Shown here: positions 34,736-41,535 of the stretch, one piece after another
Layout: each line of letters starts with the position of its first letter
How positions within the stretch are numbered: position 1 is the stretch's first letter
Source of the DNA: a virus
DNA: 64,000 nucleotides
Reading direction: 5' to 3' (one strand)
IMG/VR virus record: IMGVR_UViG_3300046648_000324
Coordinates: 1-64,000 of that record
Notes under the pieces: generated by a model
The model's database searches: none
What the model saw: only the letters and a program-made list of their open reading frames with translations
What the model was told of the DNA's origin: nothing
Program-made: the position numbers and the translations under genes

Positions 34736-34886
34736 CCCCCTGCAGCCAGGGGGTGTTTTTTAACAGAATTGTGAAAATCCACGTCAAATGCCCCCTGTTT
34801 CCAGGGGGCGACCTAGCCCTGGAATAATGGGTGTTGTCGGGAATCCCGACCCCCTGGATTGGGGAAGGAAACCCCCCAATCCAGGG
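34736..34886. repeat. Three CCCCCTG/CAGGGGG-type inverted repeats upstream of repL
   Basis: Perfect inverted repeats: 34,736-34,742 with 34,747-34,753; 34,790-34,797 with 34,802-34,809; and a 13-base one, 34,852-34,864 with 34,874-34,886. All contain CCCTG or CCCTGG and pair with CAGGG. A G-run at 34,727-34,732 could pair alternatively with the first arm. On the plus strand the first hairpin is followed by TTTTTT (34,756-34,761), a terminator. Iterons, operators or a RepL leader attenuator are possible. Confidence 0.7.
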
Positions 34887-34998
34887 AAGAAATCGGGCAT
34901 ACGCCCTTATACTTACTGGGCTCCTGACATCTCTTCTATACACGTTAACTATGCTATATCTCAGGGCTGTTTCCGTGGCTCGCGGCCTGACGCGCTTG

Positions 34999-35053
34999 CG
35001 CTTGTCGGCTCACCGATTTGCTGCGCAAACCGGCAAGCGGCGTTTTTTTTTTT
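34999..35053 (+). terminator. Rightward terminator with 11-T tract, no gene upstream
   Basis: CGCTTGTCGG (34,999-35,008) pairs with CCGGCAAGCG (35,030-35,039; one T-G wobble), enclosing TTTGC-tgc-GCAAA; GCG and eleven T residues follow. No rightward gene precedes it, so it may end a small RNA that starts in the AT-rich island at about 34,900-34,960. Confidence 0.55.
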
Positions 35054-35315
35054 ATTTACCAGCTGTCGCTTTTTGGCACAAGGCCCTCGGCCTGCAGGCA
35101 ACGGCAACGCGTGCAGACCTGCGGGGACGCGCCAGCGCGCCGGTTTCTCGCTTTAGCGGCGTGGCCCGTCCAGGGCCATCCCCGGCCTGCGCGGCGGTCC
35201 TCCAGACCGGCCGCCCCGCGGCGCCGAGGTTCCACGGACACCTTCTCCCTATGGGCGCAGCCCATCACTTCATGCTCGCCCTCATCCTATGGGCGCGCGC
35301 CCATCACTTTTTGGG
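35054..35315. other. Gene-free gap with two ATGGGCGC palindromes
   Basis: I see no convincing gene. Near the end lie ATGGGCGCAGCCCAT (35,251-35,265) and ATGGGCGCGCGCCCAT (35,289-35,304), each preceded by CT and followed by CACTT, a direct repeat of palindromes. They lie just downstream of the leftward gene ending at 35,316, so they may act as terminators or protein sites. Confidence 0.5.
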
Positions 35316-35636
35316 TCAGGGGTCGACCGTCTCGCTGCCGTCCGGCGCGCGCCGGCGCCCGGTCATCGGGTCCTTGTGCCAGCCCTGCGGCTCGGTGCCG
35401 GCGGCGCCGTCCCACGCGTCGAGCGCCGCCTTGGCGGCCGCGTAGTCGTGGTAGCACCAGCGCCGCGCGTAGCCGAGCGGCTCCATGTCGGCCAGGATCG
35501 CGTGGGTGAACAGGAAGCGGGCGATGCCGCAGATGCCGGCGTCGCCCTTGGGCGCGACGTCGTGGTAGAGGCCCTCGCCGCGCTCGACGATCAGGGCGAT
35601 CAGGGCGGCGGTGGCGGGGTCGGTGGGGGTGCTCAT
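35316..35636 (-). CDS. Conserved phage protein (ArgArgTrp-CysTyrHis type)
   Basis: 106 residues. LGYARRWCYHDYAAAKAALD, WDGAAGTEPQGWHKDPMTGR and RRAPDG form a signature seen in many phage proteins of unknown function. Start at 35,636 follows GGAG; the longer frame from 35,669 lacks a site. Last gene of a short leftward unit. Confidence 0.75.
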   Translation of the reverse strand: MSTPTDPATAALIALIVERGEGLYHDVAPKGDAGICGIARFLFTHAILADMEPLGYARRWCYHDYAAAKAALDAWDGAAGTEPQGWHKDPMTGRRRAPDGSETVDP

Positions 35637-35679
35637 GGCGGGGCTCCTTGAAACGGCGCAGGGTAGCACGGCGCTGCGC

Positions 35680-35925
35680 TCAGGCGCGCGCCGCAGCCAG
35701 CCGGCTGGCGAACACCAGCCGCAGCGCCTGCGCGCACAGCTCGTCGCGGGCGGCGGCCTGGGCCCGTGCCAGCACGAATGCGCGCGCGGCGGCGTCGGTG
35801 GTGAAGATGTTGGAAGCGTCGTCGCGCAGGACCTCGAGCAGCAGCCGGCCGTCCCACACCTCGGCCAGCAGCCAGCCCTGGCCCCGTGCTTTTTTTGCCT
35901 GCTCCGCGTTCCAGTCCTGTATCAT
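35680..35925 (-). CDS. Small protein divergent from the par cluster
   Basis: 81 residues (MIQDWNAEQAKKARGQGWLL...EVWDGRLLLEVLRDDASNIF). GGAGGCGCC precedes the ATG. Divergently oriented from the rightward par-like cluster, sharing its 72-base promoter region. Helical C-terminus rich in Ala/Arg. Not recognised. Confidence 0.7.
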   Translation of the reverse strand: MIQDWNAEQAKKARGQGWLLAEVWDGRLLLEVLRDDASNIFTTDAAARAFVLARAQAAARDELCAQALRLVFASRLAAARA

Positions 35926-35941
35926 GGCGCCTCCGTGTGAT

Positions 35942-35993
35942 GGTATGCAGCAGCATACCGCATCCGGTACCCCGATACATACCTGACTACCAA
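35942..35993 (+). promoter_or_regulatory. TACC-rich operator/centromere candidate before the par cluster
   Basis: GGTATGC-agca-GCATACC is a perfect 7-base inverted repeat (35,942-35,959), followed by CCGGTACC, CATACC and CTACC units. The site lies between divergent genes and just upstream of parA, where type Ib par loci keep the operator/centromere bound by their RHH protein. It shares its GTACC/TACC core with the dispersed elements elsewhere. Confidence 0.45.
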
Positions 35994-35997
35994 CGAC

Positions 35998-36192
35998 ATG
36001 AACTTCTCACTCGAACTGACCTGTGACAACGCGGCGTTCGGCCCCACCTTCGAGGATGCGACGGCCGAGATCGCGCGGATCCTGCGCCTGGCCGCGGTCG
36101 CGGTGGACGCTGCCAACGTGCCGCAGCGGCGCACCGCCTACAACCTGCGCGACATCAACGGCCACATCGTCGGCACCTGGAGCCTGGCGTGA
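35998..36192 (+). CDS. Small protein, paralogue of 56,946-57,161 product
   Basis: 64 residues (MNFSLELTCDNAAFGPTFED...YNLRDINGHIVGTWSLA). The C-terminal DINGHIVGTWSL and the IARIL helix recur in the leftward protein at 56,946-57,161 (DINGQVAGGWSLT). No Shine-Dalgarno is visible. Its end overlaps the parA start. Function unknown. Confidence 0.65.
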   Translation: MNFSLELTCDNAAFGPTFEDATAEIARILRLAAVAVDAANVPQRRTAYNLRDINGHIVGTWSLA

Positions 36193-36857
36193 TCTACCTG
36201 GTGGGGTCGTCGAAAGGGGGCGCCGGCAAGTCGACCGTGGCGGTCAACCTGGCCGCGCTGCTGGCGTCCCTGCGCGGGCGCGACGTGCTGCTGGTCGACA
36301 CCGACCAGGCCCAGCCCAGCTCGTCCCTGTGGGCCAGCCTGCGCGCGGCGCGGCCGGCGGCGCCGCCGCTGTCGTGCGTGGCGTTCGGCGCGGCCAGCCT
36401 GGGCCACGAAGTGCGGCGCGCGCTGCGCAAGTACGACGACATCGTGCTCGACGCCGGCGGCCACGATTCGGCCGAGCTGCGCGCGGCGCTGCTGGTGGCC
36501 GACGTGGTCTTGATGCCGGTGGCGCCGGCGCTGTTCGACATCGCGGCGATGGCCACCGACAGCAAGCTGCTCGACTTCGCGCGCCAGTTCAACCCGGCGC
36601 TGCGGGCCTTCATCGTGATCAACAACGCCTCGACCCATTCGTTTGAATCGGGCACGCGCGACACGCGCGAGCAGGCGCGCCAGCTGGCGCCGAACTACGC
36701 GATGCTGGACACCGTGCTGCGCCGCCGCGCGACCTATGACAGCGCCAAGCTGGCCGGTCTCGGCGTGGTCGAGCTCGGGGCGCGCGACAAGGCGGCGGAA
36801 CTGGAAATGCGCGCGCTGTTCAACGAGCTAGCGATGGCGCTGCCGGAGGGCGCATGA
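36189..36857 (+). CDS. parA: ParA-family partition ATPase
   Basis: 222 residues, the size of small (type Ib, ParF-like) ParA proteins. Deviant Walker A SKGGAGKST with signature Lys9 and Lys14; LLVDTDQAQPSSS (35-47) is the A-prime motif and DDIVLDAGG (83-91) the Walker B. Would move DNA on the nucleoid with a centromere-binding partner. It lacks an N-terminal HTH, so autoregulation should come from the small DNA-binding proteins encoded next to it. Confidence 0.88.
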   Translation: MIYLVGSSKGGAGKSTVAVNLAALLASLRGRDVLLVDTDQAQPSSSLWASLRAARPAAPPLSCVAFGAASLGHEVRRALRKYDDIVLDAGGHDSAELRAALLVADVVLMPVAPALFDIAAMATDSKLLDFARQFNPALRAFIVINNASTHSFESGTRDTREQARQLAPNYAMLDTVLRRRATYDSAKLAGLGVVELGARDKAAELEMRALFNELAMALPEGA

Positions 36858-37075
36858 ACGGCGCGTTACAGGCGCGGCTGCGCCTGATCGATTTCCTGCT
36901 CGACTACTACGGCTCGGTGGCGCGCGCCGAGGTCATGGACTTCTGCGGCATCGGGCCGGCCCAGGCCTCGCGCGACCTGGCGCTGTACCTGGAACAGGCA
37001 CCGGGCAACATGTGGCTCGACCACGCCACCAAGCGCTATCTGCGCAGCTCCTTCTTCGAGAGGCAATTTCCATGA
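36854..37075 (+). CDS. Small winged-helix protein, paralogue 2
   Basis: 73 residues, ATGA-coupled to parA. LRLIDFLLDYYGSVARAEVM, DFCGIGPAQASRDLALYL and APGNMWLDHATKRYLR align with the leftward protein at 33,413-33,673. A DNA-binding protein within the par-like cluster; it could regulate the cluster or bind partition sites. Confidence 0.75.
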   Translation: MNGALQARLRLIDFLLDYYGSVARAEVMDFCGIGPAQASRDLALYLEQAPGNMWLDHATKRYLRSSFFERQFP

Positions 37076-37299
37076 GCACCAAGCCGAACAAGTTCGCCGC
37101 CGCCGCCGACTTCATCCGCGCCGCGCCGACCGAGGCCGCCAGCGGCGGTGGACGGCGCCCGCCAGCGGCGGACTCGCGCCTGACGGTCAACATCGACCGC
37201 GCGCTGCACCTGCGGGTCAAGCTGTACGCGGTGGCCAACTACACCTCGATCGGCGAACTGATCGAGGAGTGGATCGAGCAGCACGTGCCGCCGGGCTAG
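37072..37299 (+). CDS. Ribbon-helix-helix protein, probable ParG-like partner
   Basis: 75 residues, the same size as ParG. A flexible basic N-terminus (residues 1-38) precedes a ribbon-helix-helix domain: SRLTVNIDRALHLRVKLYAV then ANYTSIGELIEEWIEQHV. That architecture and its place downstream of a ParF-size ParA match centromere-binding/repressor partners of type Ib partition systems. ATGA overlap with the previous gene. Partner role is inferred. Confidence 0.75.
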   Translation: MSTKPNKFAAAADFIRAAPTEAASGGGRRPPAADSRLTVNIDRALHLRVKLYAVANYTSIGELIEEWIEQHVPPG

Positions 37300-37311
37300 T
37301 CCGGCTCGCCG

Positions 37312-37617
37312 CTATTCTTCGCGGTCGAGCACGGAACGCACGTGGTGTGCGATCAGGCCGCCCACGGTCAGCGCGGGGTCGAGCGGATCGAACGGCACCC
37401 CGGCCGCGGCGCAGCGCGCCTCGATTTCGTCGCGCCAGACGTCGGGGAGCGGGCCGTACTGGCACTTTTCATACTCCTCGATGATCAGGGCCAGCAGGTG
37501 CAGCTGGTCGGCCTCGGGGGTGCCGAGCGCCGGGTCGAGTTTGATCAGTTCCTGCACGGCCGCCATCGCCAGCATATAGGCGTCGGCGTCGCGGATCGGC
37601 TTGATCAGGTTGATCAT
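37312..37617 (-). CDS. HigA-like N-terminal protein without HTH
   Basis: 101 residues after AGGAGC. IKPIRDADAYMLAMAAVQEL and GTPEADQLHLLALIIEEYEK resemble the N-terminal half of COG5499 HigA-type antitoxins (PIxxxxDYxxALxxIxxL...GTPExDxLxxLxxLIExYE), but no helix-turn-helix follows. It is the last gene of the leftward early operon and converges with the par cluster. Function unknown. Confidence 0.7.
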   Translation of the reverse strand: MINLIKPIRDADAYMLAMAAVQELIKLDPALGTPEADQLHLLALIIEEYEKCQYGPLPDVWRDEIEARCAAAGVPFDPLDPALTVGGLIAHHVRSVLDREE

Positions 37618-37620
37618 GGG

Positions 37621-37836
37621 TCAGCTCCTTTTTACCTTGACGGCTTCCAGCACCTGCCCGAGGTGCCGGTAGGCGGTCAACGTCGCGACATAGGAAAAAT
37701 TCCCTGCCGGCGATTCGGCCAGCATGGCGATCAAGCCTTCCCTGACACCGGGGCGGCTCAATGCGCCGCCGATCATGCCAAGGTGGAGGGCCAGCTCGGA
37801 CAACAGCGTCTGGTCGTGTTGGTCTTGGGCGCTCAT
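37621..37836 (-). CDS. Small helical phage protein
   Basis: 71 residues (MSAQDQHDQTLLSELALHLG...FSYVATLTAYRHLGQVLEAV). Start at the ATGA overlap with the gene at 37,833. Mostly helical; not recognised. Confidence 0.65.
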   Translation of the reverse strand: MSAQDQHDQTLLSELALHLGMIGGALSRPGVREGLIAMLAESPAGNFSYVATLTAYRHLGQVLEAVKVKRS

Positions 37837-38126
37837 GCCGCTTCCGGCTCCTGGTCGCCGATGCGGTGGGTGGTGACGCCGGTGATCCCGCTTGGGAGCG
37901 CCGGCTTCCCCGGGACCGGCGCGGCGTCGAGCACCTCGCCCATGAAGCCGGTCCCCTTGACCTTGCCCTGGGTCGCCTTGACCAGTTCGACTTCGACCTT
38001 GGCGCTGTTGATGATGACCTGGCCGAGGTTGCCGATCACGGTGGCGTTTTCGACCGGCACGGTCTTGTTGCGCACGCCTTCGATGGTCTGGAAGATCGCC
38101 TCGCGCAAGTCCTGGATGGTGTTCAT
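37833..38126 (-). CDS. Conserved small phage protein
   Basis: 97 residues (MNTIQDLREAIFQTIEGVRN...GQVIINSAKVEVELVKATQG). The combination of an N-terminal helix and INSAKVEV is common in early regions of Burkholderiales phages, without known function. GAGGAAC precedes the ATG, which overlaps the HNH stop. Confidence 0.7.
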   Translation of the reverse strand: MNTIQDLREAIFQTIEGVRNKTVPVENATVIGNLGQVIINSAKVEVELVKATQGKVKGTGFMGEVLDAAPVPGKPALPSGITGVTTHRIGDQEPEAA

Positions 38127-38620
38127 GGTTCCTCTTTGTGTCGTTGGTTGATTTCACGCGTGAGCACGGCTTTGAGCCGGATCAGGCTGGCCAGTTCGGG
38201 CGGCAAGGTGCTCTCCGGGTGGTAGCGCATGATCCAGTCGGCCTTGGCCACCAGCTCCAGGTTGGCCAGGCCGGTGTGCGCCGGGTTGCCGTCGCGGAAG
38301 GTCAGTATGTGGTCGTCGGGCAGCGGGCCGTGCGCCGCCTCCCACACCGTGTGGTGCAGCAGGCGCCACGCTTGCGGCCAGCCGCCTTCGGCCACCTTCA
38401 GGTACTGGTAGCCCTTGGTGCCGTACACCCGCACGCTGCCGGGCGGCAGCGTGTTGTGCGGCGGCCCCTTCGGCTTGGCCAGGCCGAGTGCGCGGGCGCG
38501 GGCGCGCACCGCGTCCGCACTGCGCTCCAGGGCCGCCGCCACCGCGCCCCACGCCAGCGCCGGGACCAGCGCGGCCAGCGCCAAGTCGTCGTCCGCCGAC
38601 CATGGCCTGCGCTGCTTCAT
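38123..38620 (-). CDS. HNH endonuclease with N-terminal HTH
   Basis: 165 residues. Residues 5-47 (SADDDLALAALVPALAWGAV...SADAVRARARALGL) form a SANT/HTH-like segment. RLLHHTVWEAAHGPLPDDHI, LTFRDGNPAHTGLANLEL is the HNH_3 nuclease core with His89-His90, His104 and Asn119. Could be a free-standing homing-type nuclease or part of phage DNA processing. Neighbours give no further clue. Confidence 0.85.
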   Translation of the reverse strand: MKQRRPWSADDDLALAALVPALAWGAVAAALERSADAVRARARALGLAKPKGPPHNTLPPGSVRVYGTKGYQYLKVAEGGWPQAWRLLHHTVWEAAHGPLPDDHILTFRDGNPAHTGLANLELVAKADWIMRYHPESTLPPELASLIRLKAVLTREINQRHKEEP

Positions 38621-38627
38621 CGCCTGC

Positions 38628-38960
38628 TCAAGGCTGGTCGCCGGCCAGCGCCTCGTAGGCCGGCATCGCCAGCAGCCAGCCGCGCTCCTGGAATTCCTTG
38701 AACGCGGCGTCGGCCACGCGGCTGGCGAAGCTGGCGATTTCAGCCGGTTCGCGCAGGCGCATCGCCTGGCGTCCGGCCGAATCCTCGCCATCCGGGGTGG
38801 CGGCGATCAGCGCGAAGCGCTCGATGATCTGCATGGCAAAGCCGGCGCGCGGGTCGGGCTGGAACGCCGCATGGGCGACCACGCCGCCTTCGCGCGCGTA
38901 GCGATCCTTTACCGGGACCACGTGCAGGCTCATCATGTCGTTGCTGGCTACTTGGGTCAT
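38628..38960 (-). CDS. Early phage protein
   Basis: 110 residues after AAGGAGA (MTQVASNDMMSLHVVPVKDR...FAMQIIERFALIAATPDGED). Mixed alpha/beta with a helical end. Not recognised. Confidence 0.65.
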   Translation of the reverse strand: MTQVASNDMMSLHVVPVKDRYAREGGVVAHAAFQPDPRAGFAMQIIERFALIAATPDGEDSAGRQAMRLREPAEIASFASRVADAAFKEFQERGWLLAMPAYEALAGDQP

Positions 38961-38984
38961 GCGTGTTCTCCTTGGGGGTGGGGG

Positions 38985-39281
38985 TCAGTGGCGCACGCCG
39001 GGCGCGGCCGGCGGCGCGGCGGTGTCGGTGGCTTGCACGACTTCGACCGTCTGCACCCCCATGCCGGTGGCGAACAGCTGGAAGTAGGTGCCGACCACTT
39101 CCTCGGTCGGGTTGCCCTGGTTGACCGCGTGCTGCACCAGCCCGCCCGCGATGGTGCCGAACAGGTAGGCGGCGCGCCCGAACGCGACGCGCTCGTCCTT
39201 GAGCTGGGTGACGATGCGGTCGCGCAGGGCTTGCTCGGCCTCGGTCAGGGGGCCGGTCAGGTGGGAGGTGTCGGGGGTCAT
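38985..39281 (-). CDS. Early phage protein
   Basis: 98 residues after AAGGAG (MTPDTSHLTGPLTEAEQALR...AYLFGTIAGGLVQHAVNQGN). One amphipathic to hydrophobic stretch near the middle; possible weak membrane contact. Not recognised. Confidence 0.65.
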   Translation of the reverse strand: MTPDTSHLTGPLTEAEQALRDRIVTQLKDERVAFGRAAYLFGTIAGGLVQHAVNQGNPTEEVVGTYFQLFATGMGVQTVEVVQATDTAAPPAAPGVRH

Positions 39282-39339
39282 GGGGTGCTCCTTGCAATGG
39301 GGGGTATTGTAGCCGATTGCGCGTGCGCAAACGCAATTT

Positions 39340-39735
39340 TTACCCCGGGCGCTGCCTGACCGTGATGGCGAACCCGGGCAGCTCGATGGTGATCACGTCG
39401 TGTTCGGACGTGATCAGGATGTTGGGCTTGTCGACCAGGGTGGTGCGCGCGCCATACACCTGCGGCGTGGCGCCGGCCCCGTGCACCGGCGCCGGGCCCG
39501 GTTCGCGCCAGACGTAGGCCCAGCGCGAACTGTCGCGCGCGTTCTTGGCCGCCGCGACCCGGGTGGCGTGGCCTTTGCGCCACAGCCCCCCCAGGTAGTC
39601 CGACACCCGGTTGGCCGAGTGCGCCAGCGCGCGGACGTCGGCCCGCTCGTACAGCTCGACGCAGGTCAGCGGGTGGTCGGCCGCCTTCAGCAGCTCGCTC
39701 AGCAGCTGGTACAGGCCGGACTCCATCTTGCTCAT
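39340..39735 (-). CDS. Winged-helix-like early protein
   Basis: 131 residues. Residues 1-65 (LYQLLSELLKAADHPLTCVE then LYERADVRALAHSANRVSDY, GGLWRKGHATRV) look like a winged helix with a positively charged wing; the C-terminus is beta-rich. A TCTA-N3-TAGA site lies about 35 bases upstream. Candidate regulator. Confidence 0.65.
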   Translation of the reverse strand: MSKMESGLYQLLSELLKAADHPLTCVELYERADVRALAHSANRVSDYLGGLWRKGHATRVAAAKNARDSSRWAYVWREPGPAPVHGAGATPQVYGARTTLVDKPNILITSEHDVITIELPGFAITVRQRPG

Positions 39736-39750
39736 GGTGAACTTTCGTTT

Positions 39751-39879
39751 CTATTGAAGATGCGTGATTCTATAATAGATCGGACGAAAGGCTTGCACGA
39801 TTTCATGCAAAACCAGCAAACCGGTGATGATGGCGGCGGCCAGCCGCGCCAGCAGGTCGGCCAGGGTGAGCAGGATCAT
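39751..39879 (-). CDS. 42-residue membrane peptide
   Basis: MILLTLADLLARLAAAIITG followed by LLVLHEIVQAFRPIYYRITH: one amphipathic membrane helix and a basic aromatic tail. TTTGGAGCCC gives a good ribosome site. It contains the TCTA-N3-TAGA site near its 3-prime end. A small membrane protein of unknown role. Confidence 0.6.
   Translation of the reverse strand: MILLTLADLLARLAAAIITGLLVLHEIVQAFRPIYYRITHLQ
39769..39779 (-). promoter_or_regulatory. TCTA-N3-TAGA palindrome before 39,735 gene
   Basis: TCTATAATAGA with GATCGG on its right side; read leftward it is CCGATCTATTATAGA. TATTAT could be a -10 box. No matching -35 found. Confidence 0.4.
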
Positions 39880-39897
39880 GATGGGCTCCAAAGAAAG

Positions 39898-39920
39898 AAA
39901 GCCGGCACGCGGCCGGCTTT
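39898..39920 (-). terminator. Leftward terminator after the nuclease gene
   Basis: AAAGCCGGC (39,898-39,906) and GCCGGCTTT (39,912-39,920) form a perfect 9-base stem with a 5-base loop. Read leftward it ends in TTTCTTTCTTT. It follows the VRR-NUC-like gene (stop 39,939). Confidence 0.7.
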
Positions 39921-39938
39921 GGGAAGGGATCGGGGTGC

Positions 39939-40328
39939 TCAGCTGGTGGCGGCCACCAGCGCCGCCGCCAGCGCCGGGCGCGTCAGCAGGCGCGCGCGGA
40001 ACGCGGCGCAGGTCAGCGCCTGCTCCCACGCCAGGTCGCGCAGCAGCACCCCGCCCTCGCGGCAGCCGACGATCACCGCCAGGTTGCGCCCCTCGGCGTA
40101 GCGGGCCCGGCCCCACTCCAGCTGCAGCGCCGACAGCGCGATTGGCACCAGGGTGGCGGGCCGGACCGGCAGCAGCACGTGCTTGTACTCGACCCACAGG
40201 TCGCGCGCGCCCGAGTACCAGACATCCCAGGTGCCGCCGTGGTACGGGTTGTGCATCTTTTCATGATACAGCCCGCGCGGCAGGTGGCGGTGCAGCGCCT
40301 GGTAAAAGCTGGTCTCGGGCTTGCTCAC
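39939..40328 (-). CDS. VRR-NUC/PD-(D/E)XK-like nuclease
   Basis: 129 residues from a GTG start in a GTGA overlap. ETSFYQALHRHLPRGLYHEK, GGTWDVWYSGARDLWVEYKH contains the catalytic pattern D...ExK (Asp in WDVW, Glu-Tyr-Lys), as in VRR-NUC and related phage endonucleases acting on branched or ends-bearing DNA. Possible role in recombination or host DNA degradation. Followed by a terminator. Confidence 0.7.
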   Translation of the reverse strand: MSKPETSFYQALHRHLPRGLYHEKMHNPYHGGTWDVWYSGARDLWVEYKHVLLPVRPATLVPIALSALQLEWGRARYAEGRNLAVIVGCREGGVLLRDLAWEQALTCAAFRARLLTRPALAAALVAATS

Positions 40329-40570
40329 GGCGCCGCGCGCAGGCGCGCGATCAGCGGCGCCAGCGCCGGGTCGCATAGCGCCTCGGCCGCCAGCAGGCCG
40401 CCGCTGGCCGCGTCCAGCTTGAGCGCGGACAGCACGCTGCAGGGCGCCTTGCCGTTGGCCAGCCGGCTGATCAGCGAGGGCGGCAGGCCGCTGGCGGCGG
40501 CCAGCTGCTGCTGCTTGACGCCGGGGCGCGCCAGGTAGTCGGCCAGGGTCAGCGTCAGCGCCGGGTTCAT
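40325..40570 (-). CDS. Cro/YdaS-like HTH regulator
   Basis: 81 residues. TLADYLARPGVKQQQLAAAS, GLPPSLISRLANGKAPCSV is a compact helix-turn-helix of the Cro/YdaS type. Overlaps both neighbours (ATGA/GTGA), so it is co-expressed with the exonuclease and nuclease. Targets unknown. Confidence 0.8.
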   Translation of the reverse strand: MNPALTLTLADYLARPGVKQQQLAAASGLPPSLISRLANGKAPCSVLSALKLDAASGGLLAAEALCDPALAPLIARLRAAP

Positions 40571-41163
40571 GCGGCCTCCGCGACCTGGCAGCCGACCCGG
40601 TCGGCGCCGCTCAGCGCGCGCAGGCAGCGCTGCAGGCGGCGCGCCTGGTGCACGGCGTCGGAGGCGGCGTGGTGCAGGTCGGGGTTGGACCCGGCCAGCG
40701 CCAGGTCGCGCAGCGCCGGCAGCTTGGTGATGGTGCGCAGGCAGTTGGTGTTGCGGTACTGCCACGGCACCTCGTAGCCGAAGCTGCGGTAGGCGTGCGC
40801 CAACAGCGGCAGGTCGAAGTCGGCGCCGAAGCTCCACACCTGGGTGGCATCAAGGCCGCGCGGCGCCAGGTAGTCGGCCAGCGCTTCGAGCGCGCAGCGC
40901 AGGGTGGTCTTCGGTTCATGGAACACGCGCTGGGCCTGGTCGCTCTGGTTGAGCCACCAGAGCAGGGTGTCCTCGTCCAGGTGGCGCTGGCCGGCCTCGT
41001 GGTTGGAGTCGATCGAGACCGACAGGTAGAACGGCTGCGGGTCGAGCGCCGCGCCGTACGGGTCGAAGCGCACCGCGCCGATCGACAGGATCACGCTGTC
41101 GGCGCGCGTGCCCAGGGTTTCGGTGTCGAGCATGGTATGGGTCAGATGCGGGGTCAGGTGCAT
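40567..41163 (-). CDS. DEDD 3'-5' exonuclease
   Basis: 198 residues from ATG 41,163 after GAGAAGG. MLDTETLGTRADSVILSIGA carries Exo I (DxE); ADFDLPLLAHAYRSFG is Exo II; HHAASDAVHQARRLQ is Exo III with the final Asp. Resembles DUF5051/Rv2179c-type RNase T-like exonucleases common in phages. Likely RNA or DNA 3-prime trimming during replication. Confidence 0.85.
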   Translation of the reverse strand: MHLTPHLTHTMLDTETLGTRADSVILSIGAVRFDPYGAALDPQPFYLSVSIDSNHEAGQRHLDEDTLLWWLNQSDQAQRVFHEPKTTLRCALEALADYLAPRGLDATQVWSFGADFDLPLLAHAYRSFGYEVPWQYRNTNCLRTITKLPALRDLALAGSNPDLHHAASDAVHQARRLQRCLRALSGADRVGCQVAEAA

Positions 41164-41191
41164 GGCTGCCTTCTCTTTCAGGAGGGAGGAA

Positions 41192-41229
41192 GGCGCGGCC
41201 GCCGGGTCTGCGCCCGGCAGGGCCGCGCC
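41192..41229 (-). terminator. Long GC hairpin in front of the exonuclease gene
   Basis: GGCGCGGCC (41,192-41,200) pairs with GGCCGCGCC (41,221-41,229), and GCCGGG with CCCGGC inside. Read leftward, a pyrimidine run TTCCTCCCTCC follows. It lies between the Ala-rich gene and the exonuclease start, so it may attenuate rather than terminate. Confidence 0.5.
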
Positions 41230-41234
41230 GCGCA

Positions 41235-41498
41235 TCAGGCCGCCTTGGCCGGCATCGCCTTCTCGGCCGCCGCCAGGGTCTTGGCGGCCGCCGCCAGGGT
41301 CTTGTTCAAGCCTTTGAGCTCGTCGGCGTGCGCGCGCGCCAGCGCCTTGGCCGCCGCCGCGTGGGCCTTGGCGGCCGCGTTGACGGCGCCGCTGGCGGCC
41401 TTGTGGACGCCCTTGGCGTCCTTCAGCGCGGCGCTCGCGGCGCGGGTGACGTCGGCCAGTTCGGCAGTGGACAAAATCTTGGAGGGGATGCGTGCCAT
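41235..41498 (-). CDS. Ala/Lys-rich helical protein
   Basis: 87 residues after AAAGGAG. Almost entirely helical (SAALKDAKGVHKAASGAVNA...HADELKGLNKTLAAAAKTLA), histone H1-like in composition. Could bind DNA or membranes; no family recognised. Confidence 0.65.
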   Translation of the reverse strand: MARIPSKILSTAELADVTRAASAALKDAKGVHKAASGAVNAAAKAHAAAAKALARAHADELKGLNKTLAAAAKTLAAAEKAMPAKAA

Positions 41499-41535
41499 GG
41501 TACTCCTTTAGTGTGGATGGGTGGGTGCTGCTGCT

